This document shows, in pieces, positions 15,925 to 27,322 of a DNA stretch of 64,000 bases (the stretch's first letter is position 1; each line of letters starts with the position of its first letter). Position numbers and translations under genes: made by a program. The stretch covers positions 1,302,001 through 1,366,000 of the forward strand of contig NZ_CP042464.1 in the NCBI RefSeq assembly GCF_015074785.1. Direction: 5' to 3'. The notes under the pieces were generated by a model. The model made no database searches. It had not been told where the DNA came from and saw only the letters and a list, made by a program, of their open reading frames with translations. The DNA comes from Segatella copri. Lineage in GTDB: Bacteria > Bacteroidota > Bacteroidia > Bacteroidales > Bacteroidaceae.

Positions 15925-18606
15925 ATGGAATTAGCAAGTAAATACGATCCACAAGCAGTGGAAAGTAAATGGTATCAGTACTGGCTCGACAACAAGCTTT
16001 TCAGCTCTAAGCCAGATGGTCGTGAACCTTATACAGTGGTTATCCCTCCACCAAACGTAACGGGTGTGCTCCACATGGGACACATGCTCAACAATACTAT
16101 CCAGGATATTCTCGTTCGCCGTGCTCGCATGGAGGGCAAGAACGCATGTTGGGTACCAGGTACCGACCATGCCAGCATCGCTACCGAGGCTAAGGTTGTA
16201 AACCGCCTCGCTCAGCAGGGCATCAAGAAGACCGACCTTACCCGCGAGGAGTTTCTCAAGCACGCTTGGGACTGGACTCACGAGCATGGTGGCATCATCC
16301 TCAAACAGCTCCGCAAACTCGGTGCCAGTTGCGATTGGGACCGCACAGCATTCACCATGGACGAGACCCGCTCTCGTGCCGTCATCCACGTATTCTGCGA
16401 CCTGTACCAGAAGGGACTCATCTATCGTGGCGTGCGCATGGTTAACTGGGACCCTAAGGCTCAGACTGCGCTCTCTGACGAGGAGGTTATCTACAAGGAC
16501 GAGCACTCTAAGCTCTACCACTTGAAGTATTACGTAGTAGAGCAGGACTGCCAGCAGGTGGATGAGGAGAACGTGATTCACAAGGATGAGAAGGGATACT
16601 ATGCAGTAGTAGCAACCACCCGTCCTGAGACCATCATGGGCGACTCTGCCATGTGTATCAACCCAGAGGATAAGAAGAATACCTGGCTGAAGGGTAAGCA
16701 CGTTATCGTGCCTCTCGTAAACCGCGAGATTCCAGTCATCGAGGATACATACGTAGATATCGAGTTCGGTACTGGTTGCTTGAAGGTAACTCCAGCTCAC
16801 GATATCAACGACCACGCACTCGGTTTGAAGCACGGTTTGGAAACCATCGATATCTTCAACGACAATGGTACCATCAGCGAGGCAGCAGGTCTCTATGTAG
16901 GTATGGACCGCATGGACGTGCGCAAGCAGATTTCCATCGACCTTCAGAACGCCGGTCTGATGGAGAAGATTGAGGACTATAATAATAAGGTGGGCTTCTC
17001 AGAGCGTACCAATGTGCCTATCGAGCCAAAGCTCTCTACACAGTGGTTCCTCAAGATGCAGCACTTTGCCGACATCGCCCTTCCTCCAGTAATGGACGAT
17101 GATATCGAGTTCTATCCTAAGAAGTACAAGAACACCTATCGCCACTGGTTGGAGAACATCAAGGACTGGTGTATCAGCCGTCAGCTCTGGTGGGGTCACC
17201 GCATCCCAGCCTACTACTTCGACAATGCCGGCAAGAAGGATTTCGTGGTAGCTGAGACTGCAGAGGAGGCTCTGAAACTCGCTCAGGAGAAGAATGCCAA
17301 CATCAAGGCAGAGGATCTTGAGCAGGAGAGCGACTGCCTCGACACCTGGTTCTCTTCATGGTTGTGGCCTATCTCTCTGTTCGATGGTATCGAGCATCCT
17401 GACAATGAGGAGATCAACTACTACTACCCTACTTCCGACCTCGTAACTGGTCCGGATATCATCTTCTTCTGGGTAGCACGTATGATCATGGCTGGCTACG
17501 AGTATCGTGGCAAGATGCCATTCAAGCACGTATATTTCACAGGTATCGTTCGCGATAAGCTCGGCCGCAAGATGAGCAAGAGTCTCGGTAACTCACCAGA
17601 CCCATTGGTTCTGATTGACAAGTTTGGTGCCGACGGTGTTCGTATGGGTATGATGCTCAGCGCTCCAGCCGGCAACGACATCCTCTTCGACGAGAGCCTC
17701 TGCGAGCAGGGACGTAACTTCAACAATAAAATCTGGAATGCCCTCCGCCTCGTGAAGGGTTGGGAGACAGCGGATATCGAGCAGCCTAAGAGTGCAGAAA
17801 TCGCAGTGAAATGGTTTGATGCCAAGCTCAAGGAAGTGAACGAGGAGATGCAGAAGCAGTTTAAGGACTATCGTATCTCTGAGGCATTGATGACAGTATA
17901 TAAGCTGTTCTGGGATGAGTTCTCATCCTGGTACCTGGAGATGGTGAAGCCAGCTTACGGCCAGCCTATCGACCAGAAGAGCTACGATGCTACCCTCCGT
18001 TTCTTCGATGCCCTGCTGAAGATGTTGCATCCATTCATGCCATTCATCACCGAGGAGTTGTGGCAGCACATCTACGACCGCAAGGATGGCGAGAGCATCA
18101 TGCGCGAGAAACTGGATATTCCTGCACCTACAGCCGAGGAGCAGAAGTTGGCAGCAGATATCGAGGCTGTGAAGCAGATTATCGCCGGTGTTCGTACCGT
18201 TCGCAACCAGAAGAACATTGCCCAGAAGGAGCAATTGTCTCTGCAGGTAGTAGGCAAGAACGATTTCGAGGCTTACAACGACGTAACTCTGAAGATGGCG
18301 AACCTCGACAAGATTGAGGTCATCGCTGAGAAGAGTGCCGATGCATCAAGCTTCATGGTAGGTACCGACGAGTTTGCCGTACCATTGGGCGACCTCATCG
18401 ACGTAGCTGCCGAGATTGAGAAGGCTGAGGCCCAGCTCAAGCACTTGGAAGGCTTCCTGATGGGCGTACGCAAGAAGCTCAGCAACGAGAACTTCGTAGC
18501 TCACGCACCTGAGAAGGTAGTAGCCCTGGAGCGCAAGAAGGAAAGCGACTCTGTTGAGAAGATTGCTGCCCTCAAGGCAACCATCGAGGAACTCAAGAAG
18601 AAATAA
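15925..18606 (+). CDS. valS: Valyl-tRNA synthetase
   Basis: The 893-residue class I synthetase charges tRNA-Val. It has the HIGH-type motif as HMGHMLN (about residue 51), the KMSKS motif as [10 protein letters not shown] (about 550), an editing (CP1) domain between them with the [10 protein letters not shown] motif, and a C-terminal coiled coil (last 70 residues, rich in K, E, A) that contacts tRNA. Codon use is strongly biased as in other highly expressed genes here. It is monocistronic, followed by an inverted-repeat intergenic element. Confidence 0.97.
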   Translation: MELASKYDPQAVESKWYQYWLDNKLFSSKPDGREPYTVVIPPPNVTGVLHMGHMLNNTIQDILVRRARMEGKNACWVPGTDHASIATEAKVVNRLAQQGIKKTDLTREEFLKHAWDWTHEHGGIILKQLRKLGASCDWDRTAFTMDETRSRAVIHVFCDLYQKGLIYRGVRMVNWDPKAQTALSDEEVIYKDEHSKLYHLKYYVVEQDCQQVDEENVIHKDEKGYYAVVATTRPETIMGDSAMCINPEDKKNTWLKGKHVIVPLVNREIPVIEDTYVDIEFGTGCLKVTPAHDINDHALGLKHGLETIDIFNDNGTISEAAGLYVGMDRMDVRKQISIDLQNAGLMEKIEDYNNKVGFSERTNVPIEPKLSTQWFLKMQHFADIALPPVMDDDIEFYPKKYKNTYRHWLENIKDWCISRQLWWGHRIPAYYFDNAGKKDFVVAETAEEALKLAQEKNANIKAEDLEQESDCLDTWFSSWLWPISLFDGIEHPDNEEINYYYPTSDLVTGPDIIFFWVARMIMAGYEYRGKMPFKHVYFTGIVRDKLGRKMSKSLGNSPDPLVLIDKFGADGVRMGMMLSAPAGNDILFDESLCEQGRNFNNKIWNALRLVKGWETADIEQPKSAEIAVKWFDAKLKEVNEEMQKQFKDYRISEALMTVYKLFWDEFSSWYLEMVKPAYGQPIDQKSYDATLRFFDALLKMLHPFMPFITEELWQHIYDRKDGESIMREKLDIPAPTAEEQKLAADIEAVKQIIAGVRTVRNQKNIAQKEQLSLQVVGKNDFEAYNDVTLKMANLDKIEVIAEKSADASSFMVGTDEFAVPLGDLIDVAAEIEKAEAQLKHLEGFLMGVRKKLSNENFVAHAPEKVVALERKKESDSVEKIAALKATIEELKKK

Positions 18607-18619
18607 TAGTATTATATTT

Positions 18620-18713
18620 AATGTTGAATGTTGAGTGTAGAATGTTGAATTAGTCAAGCTGATTCGTTAGCAAGATTGCAACTCAACATTCAACATTCAA
18701 CATTCAACATTTT
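18620..18713. repeat. Intergenic inverted repeat of (AATGTTG) units
   Basis: AATGTTGAATGTTGAGT (18620-18636) is the perfect complement of ACTCAACATTCAACATT (18681-18697), and further AATGTTG/CAACATT units extend both arms. It fills the space between valS and the C11 peptidase gene and can fold as a long hairpin with a T-rich end, so it may act as the valS terminator. Confidence 0.8.
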
Positions 18714-18718
18714 TAATT

Positions 18719-20002
18719 ATGATCAAGAAGCTTTTCACCTTATTTATATGTACGCTATCTCTTGCAGCAACTTTCACCAGTTGCGGTGATGAAGCTATTG
18801 ATGTAGAAAGCGTCAATAAGCAGACTATCTTCGTCTTCTATCCTTGGACGGGTGGAACCAACACATCCAGTCTCACAAGTTTTTTGAAAAACAACGTTGA
18901 CAGTATCTGCGAAGGTATTGTTGCCAAGAAGGGATTGAACAATTCGCGTGTAATGGTCTTCATGAGTCAGAATTACAAGAAGAGCTATCTCATAGATCTT
19001 CAGTATGACGGCAATAAGAAAGCCGTCATCCGCGACACGTTGAAGACATACGATGAAGCTACATATACTACAGCAGAAGGATTTGCAGAGATTCTGAATG
19101 AGGTGAAACGCCGTGCTGAAGCCCTGAATTATTCGCTCATCATCGGAGCTCATGGCTGCGGATGGACCTACAACAGCGATTGGGTTAACTATCCTTATAT
19201 GGCAAGACCTAATGCCGGTTTTGCTCAGAAAGGAAGCACCAGCTACCCTACCGCTACCGGCAATTTCAGCGGAATACAGTATGGTCCCGATCCCAACAAA
19301 CCTATCACCCGTTTCTTCGGAAGTGTGAGCTTAAAAGAAAACGCTCTCGACATTCCTACCCTAGCCGAAGGCATCAAACTCAGCGGCACCAAGATGCAGT
19401 ACATCCTCTTCGATGCATGCTATATGGGCAATGTAGAGACTGCATACGAACTGAAAGACGTCACTAATTTCATGATCAGTTCAAGTAGCGAAGTAATGGG
19501 AGCCGGCGTTCCATACAAAACCACATGGAGTTACCTCAACAGTTCAGCACCCAACTACTCAGGATTTGTCAACGGAGTTGTCAATTTCTATAAGAATGAT
19601 AGCTACCCATATTGTAACATGGCGGCCATCGACTGCAGACAGATGGATAATCTAGCCCAAGTGATGAAGGAAATTAATAGCAAATATACCCTCTCATCAT
19701 CCGTTCCGCTCGATTCCATACAGCCTTTGGATGGTTTCTCTCCCAACCTCTTCTACGACATGAGCGTATACGTAGATAGTCTCGTTCCAAGCGGCTCTCT
19801 GAAAGATAAATTTAATTCACAGATGAAACTCACAATCAAAGCAGCAGCTCATACAGATGAAGCTTATACAGCGTTAATGAGTTATAGAGGTGCAACCTTT
19901 AAAGTGAAAAATTATTGCGGTCTTTCTATCTCCGACCCTAGCCCGCACAGCGTAGCTATCAAGGGCAGAGAGAAAACCGGTTGGTGGAAAGCTACACACT
20001 AA
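18719..20002 (+). CDS. Clostripain-related (C11 family) cysteine peptidase, lipoprotein
   Basis: The 427-residue protein has a lipoprotein signal peptide (lipobox TFTSC, Cys at about 22), so it works in the envelope or on the cell surface. The peptidase C11 fold is shown by the catalytic His in IIGAHGCGWTY (about residue 144) and the catalytic Cys in LFDACYMGN (about 237), followed by ISSSSEVMGAGVPY. C11 peptidases cleave after Arg or Lys and are common in gut Bacteroidota. The inverted-repeat element lies directly upstream and no clear TAnnTTTG promoter is visible. A GYF-domain gene follows 65 bp downstream. Confidence 0.88.
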   Translation: MIKKLFTLFICTLSLAATFTSCGDEAIDVESVNKQTIFVFYPWTGGTNTSSLTSFLKNNVDSICEGIVAKKGLNNSRVMVFMSQNYKKSYLIDLQYDGNKKAVIRDTLKTYDEATYTTAEGFAEILNEVKRRAEALNYSLIIGAHGCGWTYNSDWVNYPYMARPNAGFAQKGSTSYPTATGNFSGIQYGPDPNKPITRFFGSVSLKENALDIPTLAEGIKLSGTKMQYILFDACYMGNVETAYELKDVTNFMISSSSEVMGAGVPYKTTWSYLNSSAPNYSGFVNGVVNFYKNDSYPYCNMAAIDCRQMDNLAQVMKEINSKYTLSSSVPLDSIQPLDGFSPNLFYDMSVYVDSLVPSGSLKDKFNSQMKLTIKAAAHTDEAYTALMSYRGATFKVKNYCGLSISDPSPHSVAIKGREKTGWWKATH

Positions 20003-20067
20003 TAAGCAATGAAGAGTGAAAGAAACTCCTTATTGGCTTTTAAGAAAAATGTTATATAAAAGAATAC

Positions 20068-21078
20068 ATGATGGAATATTTTATCATTGAGAATAACGGA
20101 CAGCAAGCGGGGCCATTCAGCCTGGAGCAACTCGTCCAGAAGGCTATCACACCCGAAACCCTTGTTTGGGCACAAGGCATGAAAGACTGGACTCCTGCTT
20201 GGAAAATAGCAGAACTGAAGACTGTTCTTGAAACAGTAGAAGCAATCAAAGCTAATACAGCCAACAAAGAAAATGCAGAAGGAACATCAACAGATGCAAC
20301 CGGCAACAACGGAACAGAAGCAGCAAACTTTCAGGCTGCAAACCAGCAGGGTTTCCAGCAGGCACAGCAGGAAGCTTACCAGCAAGGTTTTCAGCACGGC
20401 GCAGCAATGAACCAGGGCTACAGACAGGAACCGGAAAAGAAAAAATCGAGCAAGACCCTCAGGAAAGTCATCTTAGGGCTTATCGTACTTCTCTTCCTGG
20501 TTTTCTCCATAACCAATCCAGGACCTGATGCCCACAAAGAAAAGGTAAAAACTGAGGCAGCCAAGGCTATCGACAAGGCTACAGAAACCAGTGATAACAA
20601 CTTCTTCACCCAAAGCATCCGTTCCATTGCCAAAATGATGGCAGGAAGCGCTATTGATGAAGTGATGAACCAGCTCTTCGAATACCACAACTATATCGTA
20701 TGCTCTAAGGGAACCGTTGAGTTTAATGGCAAGCAGCACACCGTAAGCTTCGGAATCCTTGGCAGCGTTTACACGATGAATGCTGATGATATGGTGAAGG
20801 CGCTGGAAGGTGCCGACAATCTGCAGATAGAAGAAACCACCAGCTCATCAACCGATGAATCACCTTCGGTAAGCGATAATAACAGCGATGGTTCAGAAGA
20901 AGACGGACTGGGCGCTTCCGTTCAGAAGAAACTGGAAGACAAGGCAAACCAGGCCATGGATCAGGCTGCCGACAAGGTAAGCAAGAAACTGGAAGAGAAA
21001 ATCAACCAGAAACTCGATGAAGCAACCGATTCTTCAACCGTAGAAAAGATTCTCGACAAGATTCTGGAACTGATTTAG
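20068..21078 (+). CDS. GYF-domain membrane protein
   Basis: Residues 2-55 of this 336-residue protein form a GYF_2 domain (YFIIENNGQQAGPFSLEQL and LVWAQGMKDWTPAW), a fold known to bind Pro-rich peptides. A Gln/Ala/Gly-rich linker follows (residues 85-125), then one membrane helix (about 133-150, VILGLIVLLFLVFSI) and a long, charged, Ala/Lys/Glu-rich helical tail. GYF_2 proteins in Bacteroidota are often annotated as DUF4339. The function is not known. Two in-frame ATG codons (20068, 20071) are equally possible starts. A terminator follows at 21133-21166. Confidence 0.75.
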   Translation: MMEYFIIENNGQQAGPFSLEQLVQKAITPETLVWAQGMKDWTPAWKIAELKTVLETVEAIKANTANKENAEGTSTDATGNNGTEAANFQAANQQGFQQAQQEAYQQGFQHGAAMNQGYRQEPEKKKSSKTLRKVILGLIVLLFLVFSITNPGPDAHKEKVKTEAAKAIDKATETSDNNFFTQSIRSIAKMMAGSAIDEVMNQLFEYHNYIVCSKGTVEFNGKQHTVSFGILGSVYTMNADDMVKALEGADNLQIEETTSSSTDESPSVSDNNSDGSEEDGLGASVQKKLEDKANQAMDQAADKVSKKLEEKINQKLDEATDSSTVEKILDKILELI

Positions 21079-21132
21079 CATCAGAAATCCGAAGAAACAT
21101 AAGAAATATGACACATTTCTCAATATGACAGC

Positions 21133-21166
21133 ATGGCGGCTTGACGTATATCAAGCCGCCATTGCT
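21133..21166 (+). terminator. Hairpin terminator after the GYF gene
   Basis: ATGGCGGCTTGA and TCAAGCCGCCAT pair perfectly over 12 bp around a 6-nt loop. The T-tail is short, so termination may be weak. Confidence 0.7.
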
Positions 21167-21209
21167 GTTTAGTTGACGTGTATCAAAAAAAGCCCCTTTT
21201 TCATCATTT

Positions 21210-21255
21210 TGTCATGTCTTTGTGACAGATATTCAAGAAAAAGGCATTACCTTTG
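21210..21255 (+). promoter_or_regulatory. Promoter of a small-peptide transcript, with a short dyad upstream
   Basis: TACCTTTG at 21248-21255 followed by CA is a clear -7 box. Upstream, TGTCA and TGACA (21210-21227) form a short dyad around TGTCTTTG. The transcript would run about 450 nt to the terminator at 21705-21742 and contains only very short ORFs. Confidence 0.65.
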
Positions 21256-21343
21256 CACCAGAAAACAGTGAGATTGTAATAAGGATAATGTAAAACAGGA
21301 GACCTCACATGGAGGCTCCACAAAGAAAGAAAGGAAACAAATT

Positions 21344-21433
21344 ATGATGACGACAGTAATGATTCTTACAGTTGTGGCAGCTATGATTGTCAAGGCTGTA
21401 AATGTAAACAACAACATGGAGATGGGCAAGTAA
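21344..21433 (+). CDS. Small hydrophobic peptide, 29 aa
   Basis: The ORF MMTTVMILTVVAAMIVKAVN plus NVNNNMEMGK-like tail has a hydrophobic core long enough for one membrane helix (about residues 5-17) and a polar end. It lies about 80 nt downstream of a strong promoter, in a transcript with no larger gene. Coding status rests only on position and composition. Confidence 0.4.
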   Translation: MMTTVMILTVVAAMIVKAVNVNNNMEMGK

Positions 21434-21448
21434 AATTGACCACCGTTC

Positions 21449-21499
21449 ATGAATAAAAGGAAAAAGGAAATGGCAGAAATGCCAAGTATTAATTTTTAA
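21449..21499 (+). CDS. Tiny ORF, 16 aa, doubtful
   Basis: An ATG-initiated ORF (MNKRKKEMAEMPSINF) lies between the two other peptides. It is basic at its start and may simply be chance. It is listed because it is on the same dedicated transcript. Confidence 0.15.
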   Translation: MNKRKKEMAEMPSINF

Positions 21500-21515
21500 A
21501 AAAAGGATAACGATT

Positions 21516-21635
21516 ATGAAAACAATGTATGCAAACATCAAGAAGGCCTTGAAGGCTATTCTTGCAGATTACATGACCGCAATGGAAATGTATGGTGAGG
21601 CTTTGAACAGAAGCCGTGGTTGTGCTTGCGCATAA
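21516..21635 (+). CDS. Small Cys-ended peptide, 39 aa
   Basis: The ORF starts MKTMYANIKKALKAILADYM, is amphipathic in its middle and ends RSRGCACA, with two cysteines two residues apart. An A-rich stretch precedes the ATG, as is common before Bacteroidota genes. It is followed by the strong terminator at 21705-21742 and then the Fur-family gene. The Cys pair could bind metal, which would fit the neighbourhood of a metal-responsive regulator, but that is speculation. I do not recognise a family. Confidence 0.5.
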   Translation: MKTMYANIKKALKAILADYMTAMEMYGEALNRSRGCACA

Positions 21636-21704
21636 GGGTTCCAATCCCTTCATGCTGCGGCATAAACTAGATTGAAAGCAAAAAGTAATTACGTTTAAAT
21701 AAAG

Positions 21705-21742
21705 AAAAAGCGTGTAAGTTACCATACTTACACGCTTTTTTT
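21705..21742 (+). terminator. Strong intrinsic terminator
   Basis: AAAAAGCGTGTAAG (21705-21718) and CTTACACGCTTTTT (21727-21740) pair perfectly around an 8-nt loop and run into a T tract. It ends the small-peptide transcript immediately before the fur-family promoter. Confidence 0.9.
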
Positions 21743-21743
21743 G

Positions 21744-21751
21744 TATCTTTG
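21744..21751 (+). promoter_or_regulatory. Promoter (-7 box) of the Fur-family gene
   Basis: TATCTTTG followed by CA, 35 bp upstream of the start codon and overlapping the tail of the preceding terminator. Confidence 0.75.
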
Positions 21752-21785
21752 CAACCGATTAGTACAAATAAAAAAAAAAGAAACG

Positions 21786-22211
21786 ATGAACTCACAAGAT
21801 ATGATCAGCAGGCTGGAATCGAAAGGCATTCGGCCAACCGCCAACCGCATACTCGTAATGAAGACCCTGATGGGCGAACAGAACCCACAGAGTCTGAGTA
21901 ATCTGGAACGAAAGATGGTTTCGATGGACAAGTCGAGCATCTTCCGTACCCTTACCCTCTTCCTGGAACATGATGTGGTACATGCCTTCGAAGATGGGCG
22001 AGGCGTACTCTGCTACGAACTCTGCGAAGAAAAAGGGGCTTGCGATCATCACGACGGGCATATTCATTTCTACTGCGAATCTTGCCAGCGTTCCTTCTGT
22101 ATGGAGGATATCCATATTCCAAGTTTCGAACTGCCCGAAGGCTTTTACCCCCACTCTATTTCCTTTGTCATCAAAGGCGAATGTCCGGATTGCAGAAAGA
22201 AACACCAGTAA
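21786..22211 (+). CDS. Fur-family metal-responsive regulator
   Basis: The 141-residue protein has a winged-helix DNA-binding N-terminus (GIRPTANRILVMKTLM, MVSMDKSSIFRTLTLF, residues 10-55) and a metal-binding dimerisation domain with DHHDGHIHFYCESCQRSFC and GECPDCRKK. The CxxC pairs form the structural zinc site; the His-rich segment holds the sensor site. The family includes Fur, Zur, PerR and Mur, and which metal this one senses is not certain; the absence of a long C-terminal tail and the short length do not decide. Start chosen at 21786 (MNSQDM), after the promoter at 21744-21751. Confidence 0.9.
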   Translation: MNSQDMISRLESKGIRPTANRILVMKTLMGEQNPQSLSNLERKMVSMDKSSIFRTLTLFLEHDVVHAFEDGRGVLCYELCEEKGACDHHDGHIHFYCESCQRSFCMEDIHIPSFELPEGFYPHSISFVIKGECPDCRKKHQ

Positions 22212-22283
22212 AGCGAAAGGTACATTCTGCGTTAATTTAGCATAAATATTTTTGAAATTCTATTGTTTTTCCGATATTATCAT

Positions 22284-22291
22284 TACTTTTG
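22284..22291 (+). promoter_or_regulatory. Promoter (-7 box) of the thiamine operon
   Basis: TACTTTTG followed by CA lies about 10 bp before the TPP riboswitch. The -33 element is not clear. Confidence 0.6.
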
Positions 22292-22300
22292 CAAGCGATT

Positions 22301-22376
22301 ATCACGGGGTGCTGAAAGATTCGGCTGAGATGATACCCATTGAACCTGATGCAGGTAATGCTGTCGCAGGGATATT
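22301..22376 (+). ncRNA. TPP riboswitch (THI element)
   Basis: The conserved TPP-aptamer blocks are present in order: CGGGGTGC, GGCTGAGATGATACCC, and TGAACCTGATGCAGGTAATGC with CGCAGGGA. It lies directly upstream of thiS and would repress thiamine synthesis when thiamine pyrophosphate is plentiful. About 135 nt lie between the aptamer and the thiS start, which is enough for an expression platform. Confidence 0.96.
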
Positions 22377-22514
22377 TGATAGCGCTTTATTCTTTCTCTT
22401 AAGGCTTTCATCTGGAAGTTCACCGTGTTTGATTACATATTATCTTATCATCGCTTTCGGGCGATAGAAAAAGCGTAAACAAACGGATTATTCATCATAT
22501 AAAACGAACAGAAT

Positions 22515-22712
22515 ATGAAAGTAACTATCAACAACAAAGAGACCGAGACACAGGCTAAAACCATCAGGGAGTTAGCCCAGGAACTCGATTTGCCAGCTAC
22601 AGGAGTTGCAGTAGCTATCAGTAACGAAATGGTGCCTCGTGATGAATGGGAAAACACAATCATCGCAGAAGGAGCAGACATCGTTATCGTAAAAGCGTTC
22701 TGCGGAGGATAA
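22515..22712 (+). CDS. thiS: Sulfur-carrier protein ThiS
   Basis: The 65-residue ubiquitin-like protein ends in FCGG; the terminal Gly-Gly becomes the thiocarboxylate that donates sulfur to the thiazole ring. First gene of the riboswitch-controlled thi operon. Its adenylating enzyme ThiF is not in this window. Confidence 0.93.
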   Translation: MKVTINNKETETQAKTIRELAQELDLPATGVAVAISNEMVPRDEWENTIIAEGADIVIVKAFCGG

Positions 22713-22799
22713 TGGTCTCAGAATACTGCGGAAAAGAATCACCCAAAAGTACTTTTCCTACAGAAATGAAAACAAAAATAACAACTCTATAATAAAACA

Positions 22800-23573
22800 A
22801 TGGAAAAATTAGTAATCGCAGGCAGAGAGTTTAACTCCCGCCTCTTCTTGGGTACAGGAAAGTTTAACAACAATGCCCTCATGGCTGAAGCCATCAAAGC
22901 ATCAGAAACAGAAATGGTTACTGTTGCTATGAAACGTATCGAACTCGAAGACAAGCAGGACGATCTGCTCTCTCATATTGTGCAGAACCCAAATATCCAG
23001 CTCCTTCCTAACACCAGTGGCGTGCGCAACGCCGAGGAGGCTGTCTTCGCAGCACAGATGGCTCGCGAGGCTTTCGGAACCAACTGGCTCAAGCTCGAAA
23101 TCCACCCAGACCCTCGCTATCTTCTTCCAGACTCTATCGAGACGCTGAAGGCTACCGAAAAACTGGTAAAGCTCGGTTTCGTGGTATTGCCGTATTGCCA
23201 GGCAGACCCTACCCTCTGCAAGCACCTCGAAGAGGCTGGTGCTGCTACCGTGATGCCACTTGCTGCACCTATCGGTACCAACAAGGGATTGAGAATGAAG
23301 GACTTCCTGCAGATCATCATCGAGCAGGCTACTGTTCCAGTGGTAGTAGATGCAGGTATCGGTGCACCTAGCCACGCTGCCGAGGCTATGGAGATGGGTG
23401 CCAGCGCTTGCCTGGTTAATACAGCTATCGCCGTTGCCGGTGACCCTGTAGAGATGGCTAAGGCATTCAAGGAAGCTGTAGTATGCGGTCGCCGTGCTTA
23501 CGAGGCAGGTCTCGGAGCCATCAGCGATTGTGCTGAGGCAAGTTCTCCTCTCACCGCATTCCTCAACGACTAA
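22800..23573 (+). CDS. thiG: Thiazole synthase ThiG
   Basis: The 257-residue TIM-barrel enzyme makes the thiazole phosphate from 1-deoxyxylulose 5-phosphate, dehydroglycine and ThiS-thiocarboxylate. Typical motifs are FLGTGKF near the start, [15 protein letters not shown] with the region of the Schiff-base Lys, AAPIGTNKG and [29 protein letters not shown]. It pairs with ThiH, encoded at the end of the operon, for the oxygen-independent route in which tyrosine is the dehydroglycine source. Confidence 0.96.
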   Translation: MEKLVIAGREFNSRLFLGTGKFNNNALMAEAIKASETEMVTVAMKRIELEDKQDDLLSHIVQNPNIQLLPNTSGVRNAEEAVFAAQMAREAFGTNWLKLEIHPDPRYLLPDSIETLKATEKLVKLGFVVLPYCQADPTLCKHLEEAGAATVMPLAAPIGTNKGLRMKDFLQIIIEQATVPVVVDAGIGAPSHAAEAMEMGASACLVNTAIAVAGDPVEMAKAFKEAVVCGRRAYEAGLGAISDCAEASSPLTAFLND

Positions 23574-23629
23574 TTATAATATAGATAATACAAAGGCATG
23601 AAGGATGAAGGCAAAGAAGCAAGAACGCT

Positions 23630-25368
<1,739 letters not shown>

Positions 25369-25372
25369 GAAA

Positions 25373-26521
25373 ATGTTTTCAGACGAATTAAAGAATATCA
25401 GTTGGGAGGAGACCACGGAGCGCATTGCTCGAATGACCGATAACGATGTGCGCCGTGCCCTTGCCAAGGACCATTGCGATGTGAACGACTTCATGGCACT
25501 GCTTTCACCTGCAGCCGAGCCATACCTGGAGGTGATGGCGCGTCTTTCCCGCAAATATACCGAGGAGCGCTTCGGCAAGACCATGTCGATGTTCATTCCT
25601 CTCTACATCACCAATTCATGCTCCAACTCCTGCGTGTATTGCGGTTTCCATCGTGAGAATCCGATGGCACGCACCATCCTCACCCCAGAGCAGATTGAGA
25701 ACGAGTACAAGGCAATCAAGCAGTTGGCTCCATTCGAGAACATCCTTCTCGTTACGGGCGAGAACCCGGCAAAGGCTGGCACCCCTTATCTTGCCAAGGC
25801 AATCGACATTGCCAAGAAGTATTTCTCTAACGTGAAGATTGAGGTGATGCCGCTCTCTACAGAGGATTACAAAACCCTCGCCGACCACGGCATGAACGGT
25901 GTCATCTGTTTCCAGGAAACCTACAACCACGAGCACTACAAGCTCTACCACCCACGTGGCATGAAGAGCAAGTTTGAGTGGCGCTGCGACGGTTTCGACC
26001 GCATGGGTATGGCAGGCGTTCACTCCATCGGTATGGGTGTGCTCATCGGCTTGGAGAAGGAATGGCGCACGGATGTAGTGATGATGGCTCATCACCTGCG
26101 CTACCTGCAGAAGCACTACTGGAAGACCAAGTACAGCGTGAACTTCCCTCGTATGCGCCCTGCACAGAACGAAGGTTTCCAGCCAAACTGCTTCATGACC
26201 GATAAGCAGTTGGCACAGGCAACTTTCGCCATGCGTATCTTCGACCACGATGTAGATATCTCCTACTCTACCCGTGAGCCAGCCTACATCCGTGACAACA
26301 TGGCAACACTGGGTGTCACCACCATGTCGGCAGAATCAAAGGTAAATCCTGGTGGTTACCATACCTATCCTCAGGCATTGGAGCAGTTCACCGTAAGCGA
26401 TGAGCGTACCGCCAAGGTTATCAATGCGAGATTGAAGGAATTGGGCAGAGAGCCAGTCTGGAAGGATTGGGATGCCTCATTCGATTTCTTCGGAAAACTG
26501 AAAGAAGAGAAAGTTGGATAA
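25373..26521 (+). CDS. thiH: 2-iminoacetate synthase ThiH
   Basis: The 382-residue radical-SAM enzyme cleaves tyrosine to give dehydroglycine for ThiG. The cluster-binding CxxxCxxC motif is NSCSNSCVYCGFH (about residues 83-95). It starts 4 bp after thiC, so the two are tightly coupled. Use of ThiH rather than the oxidase ThiO fits an anaerobe. A strong terminator at 26525-26564 ends the operon; thiE, thiF and thiD are not here. Confidence 0.95.
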   Translation: MFSDELKNISWEETTERIARMTDNDVRRALAKDHCDVNDFMALLSPAAEPYLEVMARLSRKYTEERFGKTMSMFIPLYITNSCSNSCVYCGFHRENPMARTILTPEQIENEYKAIKQLAPFENILLVTGENPAKAGTPYLAKAIDIAKKYFSNVKIEVMPLSTEDYKTLADHGMNGVICFQETYNHEHYKLYHPRGMKSKFEWRCDGFDRMGMAGVHSIGMGVLIGLEKEWRTDVVMMAHHLRYLQKHYWKTKYSVNFPRMRPAQNEGFQPNCFMTDKQLAQATFAMRIFDHDVDISYSTREPAYIRDNMATLGVTTMSAESKVNPGGYHTYPQALEQFTVSDERTAKVINARLKELGREPVWKDWDASFDFFGKLKEEKVG

Positions 26522-26524
26522 AAA

Positions 26525-26564
26525 AATCCTCGTCCGGTTTCAAATATCGGACGAGGATTTTTAA
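26525..26564 (+). terminator. Intrinsic terminator of the thi operon
   Basis: ATCCTCGTCCG and CGGACGAGGAT pair perfectly around a loop of about 14 nt and are followed by TTTTTAATTTT. Confidence 0.9.
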
Positions 26565-26594
26565 TTTTAAGGCTGTCTTTTGTCTCAGAAGGCT

Positions 26595-27122
26595 TTATTC
26601 TAAGCCATCACCGCTGTCGGTATTACCTTCAGATGAAGAACTTCCACCAGTCTGACTGTTGTCTCCGGTAGTTGTATTGCCACCAGCGATGTTACTACCT
26701 GAACCACTGCCTGAACTTGCAACAAAAACATTGCTTGCTCTTCTCACACTAGCCGAAGTGTTAAGGTTGGCATTGCTCAATGTACCAGTAGCACGGGCTC
26801 TGAGCTTCACTCCGGCAATATTGTTTACCGCAGTAAACTCAGCCTCGGTCTTGGCTCCCTCCTTGTTACGGATACCCACGCTGAAGATGGCAAGGTTGTC
26901 TATCTTCACATTTTTACCAGCCAGGAGCTGCTCCTTGATACACTTCACCATGGCAGTCATCATGCCCAGGCACATCGCCTCGGTGAATCCGGTATTGTGC
27001 TCCTCCATGTGCTTGGCAAGTTCAGCCAAATCCATCGTCTCTTCCACCAATGGGAAAGCATACCACTTAAGATAAGCAAGACTCTTCTTGTTCTTGTTCT
27101 GCTTCAAAACATACTTAATCAT
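26595..27122 (-). CDS. HU-like DNA-binding protein with Gly/Ser tail
   Basis: The N-terminal 125 residues match the HU/HIG type of Bacteroidota HU-family proteins (MAELAKHMEEHNTGFTEAMC-like helices, then IKEQLLAGKNVKIDNLAIFSVGIRNKEGAKT and a beta arm). The last 45 residues are Gly/Ser/Asn/Thr-rich and probably disordered. These proteins differ from chromosomal HU and are usually found beside DUF4248 and primase/helicase genes of mobile origin, as here. The promoter TATCTTTG lies at 27246-27253 on the minus strand, leaving a leader of about 115 nt. Its role in the element (nucleoid or replication) is inference. Confidence 0.85.
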   Translation of the reverse strand: MIKYVLKQNKNKKSLAYLKWYAFPLVEETMDLAELAKHMEEHNTGFTEAMCLGMMTAMVKCIKEQLLAGKNVKIDNLAIFSVGIRNKEGAKTEAEFTAVNNIAGVKLRARATGTLSNANLNTSASVRRASNVFVASSGSGSGSNIAGGNTTTGDNSQTGGSSSSEGNTDSGDGLE

Positions 27123-27245
27123 ACCTTTCAGAATTTTGAGTTAATTACTGCCGATTCCGCATCTCCATATTCCTTCAGAAGGTATAGGATCCATCACCCC
27201 ATCGGGTAGAGAGTTTCATCGAGTAAACCCCTTTGGTTTACACAG

Positions 27246-27253
27246 CAAAGATA
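27246..27253 (-). promoter_or_regulatory. Promoter (-7 box) of the HU-like gene
   Basis: TATCTTTG on the minus strand, followed by CT. It is separate from the promoter of the upstream replication-type genes, so HU is expressed on its own. Confidence 0.6.
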
Positions 27254-27322
27254 CAAAATTCCATCAAGTCATTCATACGATACCATACGTTGCGTGAGAT
27301 AGCATACTTTATCAGGATTTTC

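Noticed and set aside
15931..16833. 300-codon open frame antisense to valS
   Set aside because: Shadow of valS codon use; no domain.
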